Source: Planococcus citri (Eukaryota; Arthropoda; Insecta; Hemiptera; Pseudococcidae). From it: a DNA stretch of 64,000 bases. Positions 61,170-64,000 of this stretch are shown piece after piece. Position numbers and translations under genes: made by a program. The first letter of the stretch is position 1. Each line of letters opens with the position of its first letter. Under the pieces are notes generated by a model that was not told where the DNA came from, searched no databases, and saw nothing but the letters and a program-made list of their open reading frames with translations. The DNA lies in contig NC_088680.1 in NCBI RefSeq assembly GCF_950023065.1, forward strand, positions 64,021,350-64,085,349, read 5' to 3'.

Positions 61170-64000
61170 GAACATCGCTCGTTGAAACTCTTCAGAACAA
61201 CTTTAAATCTGAAAAACATATTAAATGCCAAGCAACCTCTGGATTTTCATGCTCTACTGAAAAAAAATGAACGTAACCGATACCAATTACCATCCGCTTA
61301 TCGAACTCGGACACCCTATATAATTATCATAGAAGATCATAAATTAAAAGCTTGAATCCCATACACTGCGAATAATTCGCATGTAAATCCAAGTACATAC
61401 GTGTCAATACATCTTACAATGTTAATTTAGGGAGTTTCAAACTAGACTCAAGGATATTTATACAGTTAGTTCTACATTTTCCATGTAGGTATACCTACAA
61501 TATTACGGATTTTTTCGCTCATCGATATAAATAGGTTCAGGTACAACACAGGTACATGTTAACATACAAACTAAAAGCGTCATAACCGCATTCGAGCCCA
61601 TAATTTATGATCCAACAGCGACGACAGCGAATGCAAAATGTGCAATACGAATGCACCTATTATGATACATTCTCACTCTCAAAATCACCAATAAACTTAG
61701 CAAACTCAATAGTTTACAGACTAAACACGCGCTCGAATTGAAAATTCTTCTAAATTACCCACCGCCCTTATACTTATACGTGCTTGGATATTTGCCCCAT
61801 TCACTTATGGAATCATTATTACATGTACGCGCGAGTATACGAGTAAATGGGAATAGAAAAGTGTGAAATATGTCCGAGAGTTGGAGTTGTAGTGTTCTAG
61901 ATAGGTAGAGAGTGTTTTAGATCACGATATACAATCCAATATAGCCTACCTCTACAGTCTACCTCTACACCTAACGTGATAATCGAAATTCGCCATTTTA
62001 TTTCTGCACATACATCATGTAGATGTCAACGCGGTAATGCGTTTCAAAAGTGAATTCGTGTTGAAAAATGTGATACGGTAGCGGCTCTTCAAAGAGTATA
62101 ACAAACTTGTGGACAGGCGTAATGACGGCGTACATCGATTTGCGTTTAATCTGGTTTCTGCATAACACGATATTACGTACGTTCGAATATATTTTATGCA
62201 GATTTCTTCTTCTCAAATTAACAATTATTATGGCGTAACCAGTGCACACTGCACAGCGCTGCTTTTATACCACGTTTCCATATTAGATAAGTGGATAAAA
62301 CTATAGGGTACGTAAATATTTACGTCGTATACTTACGCTATGGAATTTTTCATTATGATATCAGTTCAGCCTTACGTACTTACGAGTTGTTTACTGACAT
62401 TGACTGTAATAATGTAGGTATAGGTAGCCTGAAAATGAGATGCGAGCTTGTTCCCAGGGGGGAGTGACCCCTTGGACGGCTTGCCACAAACCAATACGGT
62501 AGCAATCTGACACCAGAAATAAATAATCCTGAGGTCAAAATTATGACTTAATTCACGACAAAGAGTGTTTTTCTTTAAAAAAAAAAAAAAATGCGTGCTT
62601 CAACCATTTTGCATTTTTGGCAATTTTTTCAATTTTCAAGAAAATAGAAAATTGGGTAGGGTAAAAAGTGTTTTCTGACAAACTTTAGGTTCTCGAGTCA
62701 TATCCAGTGTCCATTCGAAACGTTAGGTAGTCTATTCTTGAGAACCATGAGTTAGGATGGAATTTGAAGTCATTTCGTGCTCAGCGACTTCAATTTAATG
62801 AGAAAACGTGCTAACTTACTTACTTATATAATAAAAAAATGCCCATTTTTGAAAACAATTTTGGCAACTCAATTTTGAGTTTCAAAATAAACAATTTTTA
62901 ATTTTTTTTTCTCAAAAAAAAAAAAAATGTCAAAACTGAATAATTATAACCTTAGGTATAAATTATCTAATTCCCAAATCTCTTTAAATTGACAAAATAA
63001 TTGAAATGAAATCGCAGTAAAACTTGAAAATAAGTACCTACAAATAGTTGGAAAAATAGCATCATCATAACACATTGTTGAAATCTCCTCTAGGTAAGCA
63101 GAAGTCCTAGGTAAAAGCATCAAAACCACTATTTTTACCAAAAACTGATTTCTTTCAATAAGTGTGGTAAAATGAATGGAGATATTGAAAATATGTAAGC
63201 TTCGATTTAAAAAACGAAAAAAGCATTAAAATCAGTGAAAATCACAGAAAAGTAATGAAATATTATATCTGAAAAACTGAAAAAAATTTACATGAAAAGA
63301 TATTAAAGAGCAACGAAATTTCAGTGAAATTTGACAAAAACTATTTAATTACTGTTTGATATTTTTTTATCAATTTTAATGCTTTTTTTCCTGCTTTTTT
63401 TGGTCATTAAAATGATACAGGTATGTAGGTATTTTGTGTTTTCAAGATGTAGGCACCTAGGTAATTAATTTTTACAATATTTTGTACAATTGTTGACTCC
63501 TTCTGTAAAATTTTCTTTGAATGAATTTTCATTGGATTTTTCAAAAACTATAATCTACTGAGGGGTAGATTTTCGAATAGATTTAAAATTTTTGATATCA
63601 GTATCTGTTTTGTGATGAGCTGATGACCTTGAAAATAAAATGAAAGTACATATATGTACTTACAGAAGTAGTGAAATTCTATATCGGTTGAGGTTTCATT
63701 TCAACGCTGAAAATTTTCATTTCTCAGTTAAAAATTGGATTTTTTGTGATTTGATATCGGATTTTGGACAGACTTTGGAATTTGTATGGATTTGTAACAG
63801 GCTTATGATCCTGCAGATTTTAGATGTCATGCAATAATCTATAATCTGGATTGTAAATATGTAGTTGAAAAATTCGTGTAAAAAGAATAGATCTTTCCTC
63901 AAACTTTTTACAATATTTCACGCAACATCGACCAAAACTTATTTTCAGTTGTACAAAAAGTGCTCAATAGCTATTATATTTTTAGGGAAAAAATCCAAAT
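61170..64000. other. Right flank, no supported gene apart from one weak candidate exon
   Basis: AT-rich sequence with TAGGTA words. From about 62560 it becomes low-complexity. Open frames beyond 62900 have no recognisable domain. Confidence 0.5.
61998..62201 (-). CDS. Possible terminal coding exon, unknown protein
   Basis: On the minus strand an open frame with balanced codon use follows a possible splice acceptor (GTGTTATGCAG, just right of 62156) and reads NQIKRKSMYAV, ITPVHKFVILFEEPLP and FTFETHYRVDIYM before TAA. The composition (few low-complexity runs, higher GC) differs from shadow frames nearby. An AATAAA overlaps the stop codon. No family was recognised, and upstream exons were not found, so this may equally be a chance frame. 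Confidence 0.2.
   Translation of the reverse strand: MHKIYSNVRNIVLCRNQIKRKSMYAVITPVHKFVILFEEPLPYHIFQHEFTFETHYRVDIYMMYVQK

Overview
This window looks like euchromatic insect DNA: AT-rich, with large introns, canonical GT-AG splice sites, many short GTAGGTACC-type words and dense satellite and MITE content. A sap-feeding hemipteran such as a mealybug or scale insect is a guess from sequence texture; nothing diagnostic of species was seen. Only two genes can be supported. Most of the remaining open frames are chance readings of repeats.

Gene 1 (+ strand, 10172 to 47011, perhaps to about 51605) is the 3' part of a large secreted or extracellular-matrix gene. I assembled ten exons by hand from splice sites, and the reading phase agrees at all nine joins. 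In order they encode the second half of a thrombospondin N-terminal-like laminin-G (TSPN) domain, a basic stretch with a furin-type RLRR site, a run of acidic residues, one thrombospondin type 1 repeat (TSP1), about six EGF modules and a short basic and tyrosine-rich tail that resembles part of an EMI domain. The beginning of the gene (signal peptide and first half of TSPN) was not found and probably lies to the left of the window. Introns of 15 kb (exons 1-2 and 5-6) contrast with introns of about 70-420 bp among most of the 3' exons.

Gene 2 (- strand, 52147-52455) is a single-coding-exon homologue of FMC1, an assembly factor for mitochondrial ATP synthase. A 235-bp intron in its 5' leader is inferred. 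The two genes are tail to tail, with polyadenylation signals about 290 bp apart.

The introns and flanks hold an unusual set of repeats. (i) Several kilobases consist of arrays built on the palindrome TTCGTTCGCGAACGAA (2.5-6.7, 31.9-33.7, 37.9-39.6 and 41.6-44.3 kb). (ii) A 29-bp satellite at 38.6-39.5 kb contains an exact 319-bp higher-order duplication. (iii) Two foldback-like elements with tandem repeats inside their inverted arms lie at 3606-4803 (5-bp target duplication) and 22089-24176 (arms of about 650 bp, nearly identical). (iv) Three short terminal-inverted-repeat elements lie at 14077-14860, 44322-44809 (8-bp target duplication, hAT-like) and 60790-61169. (v) Other self-complementary low-complexity families are based on GATCTGATC, TTTGATCAAA and GGTGACTT/AAGTCACC. 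The right end (55.8-64 kb) has no gene I can support, apart from one weak candidate exon near 62.0-62.2 kb.
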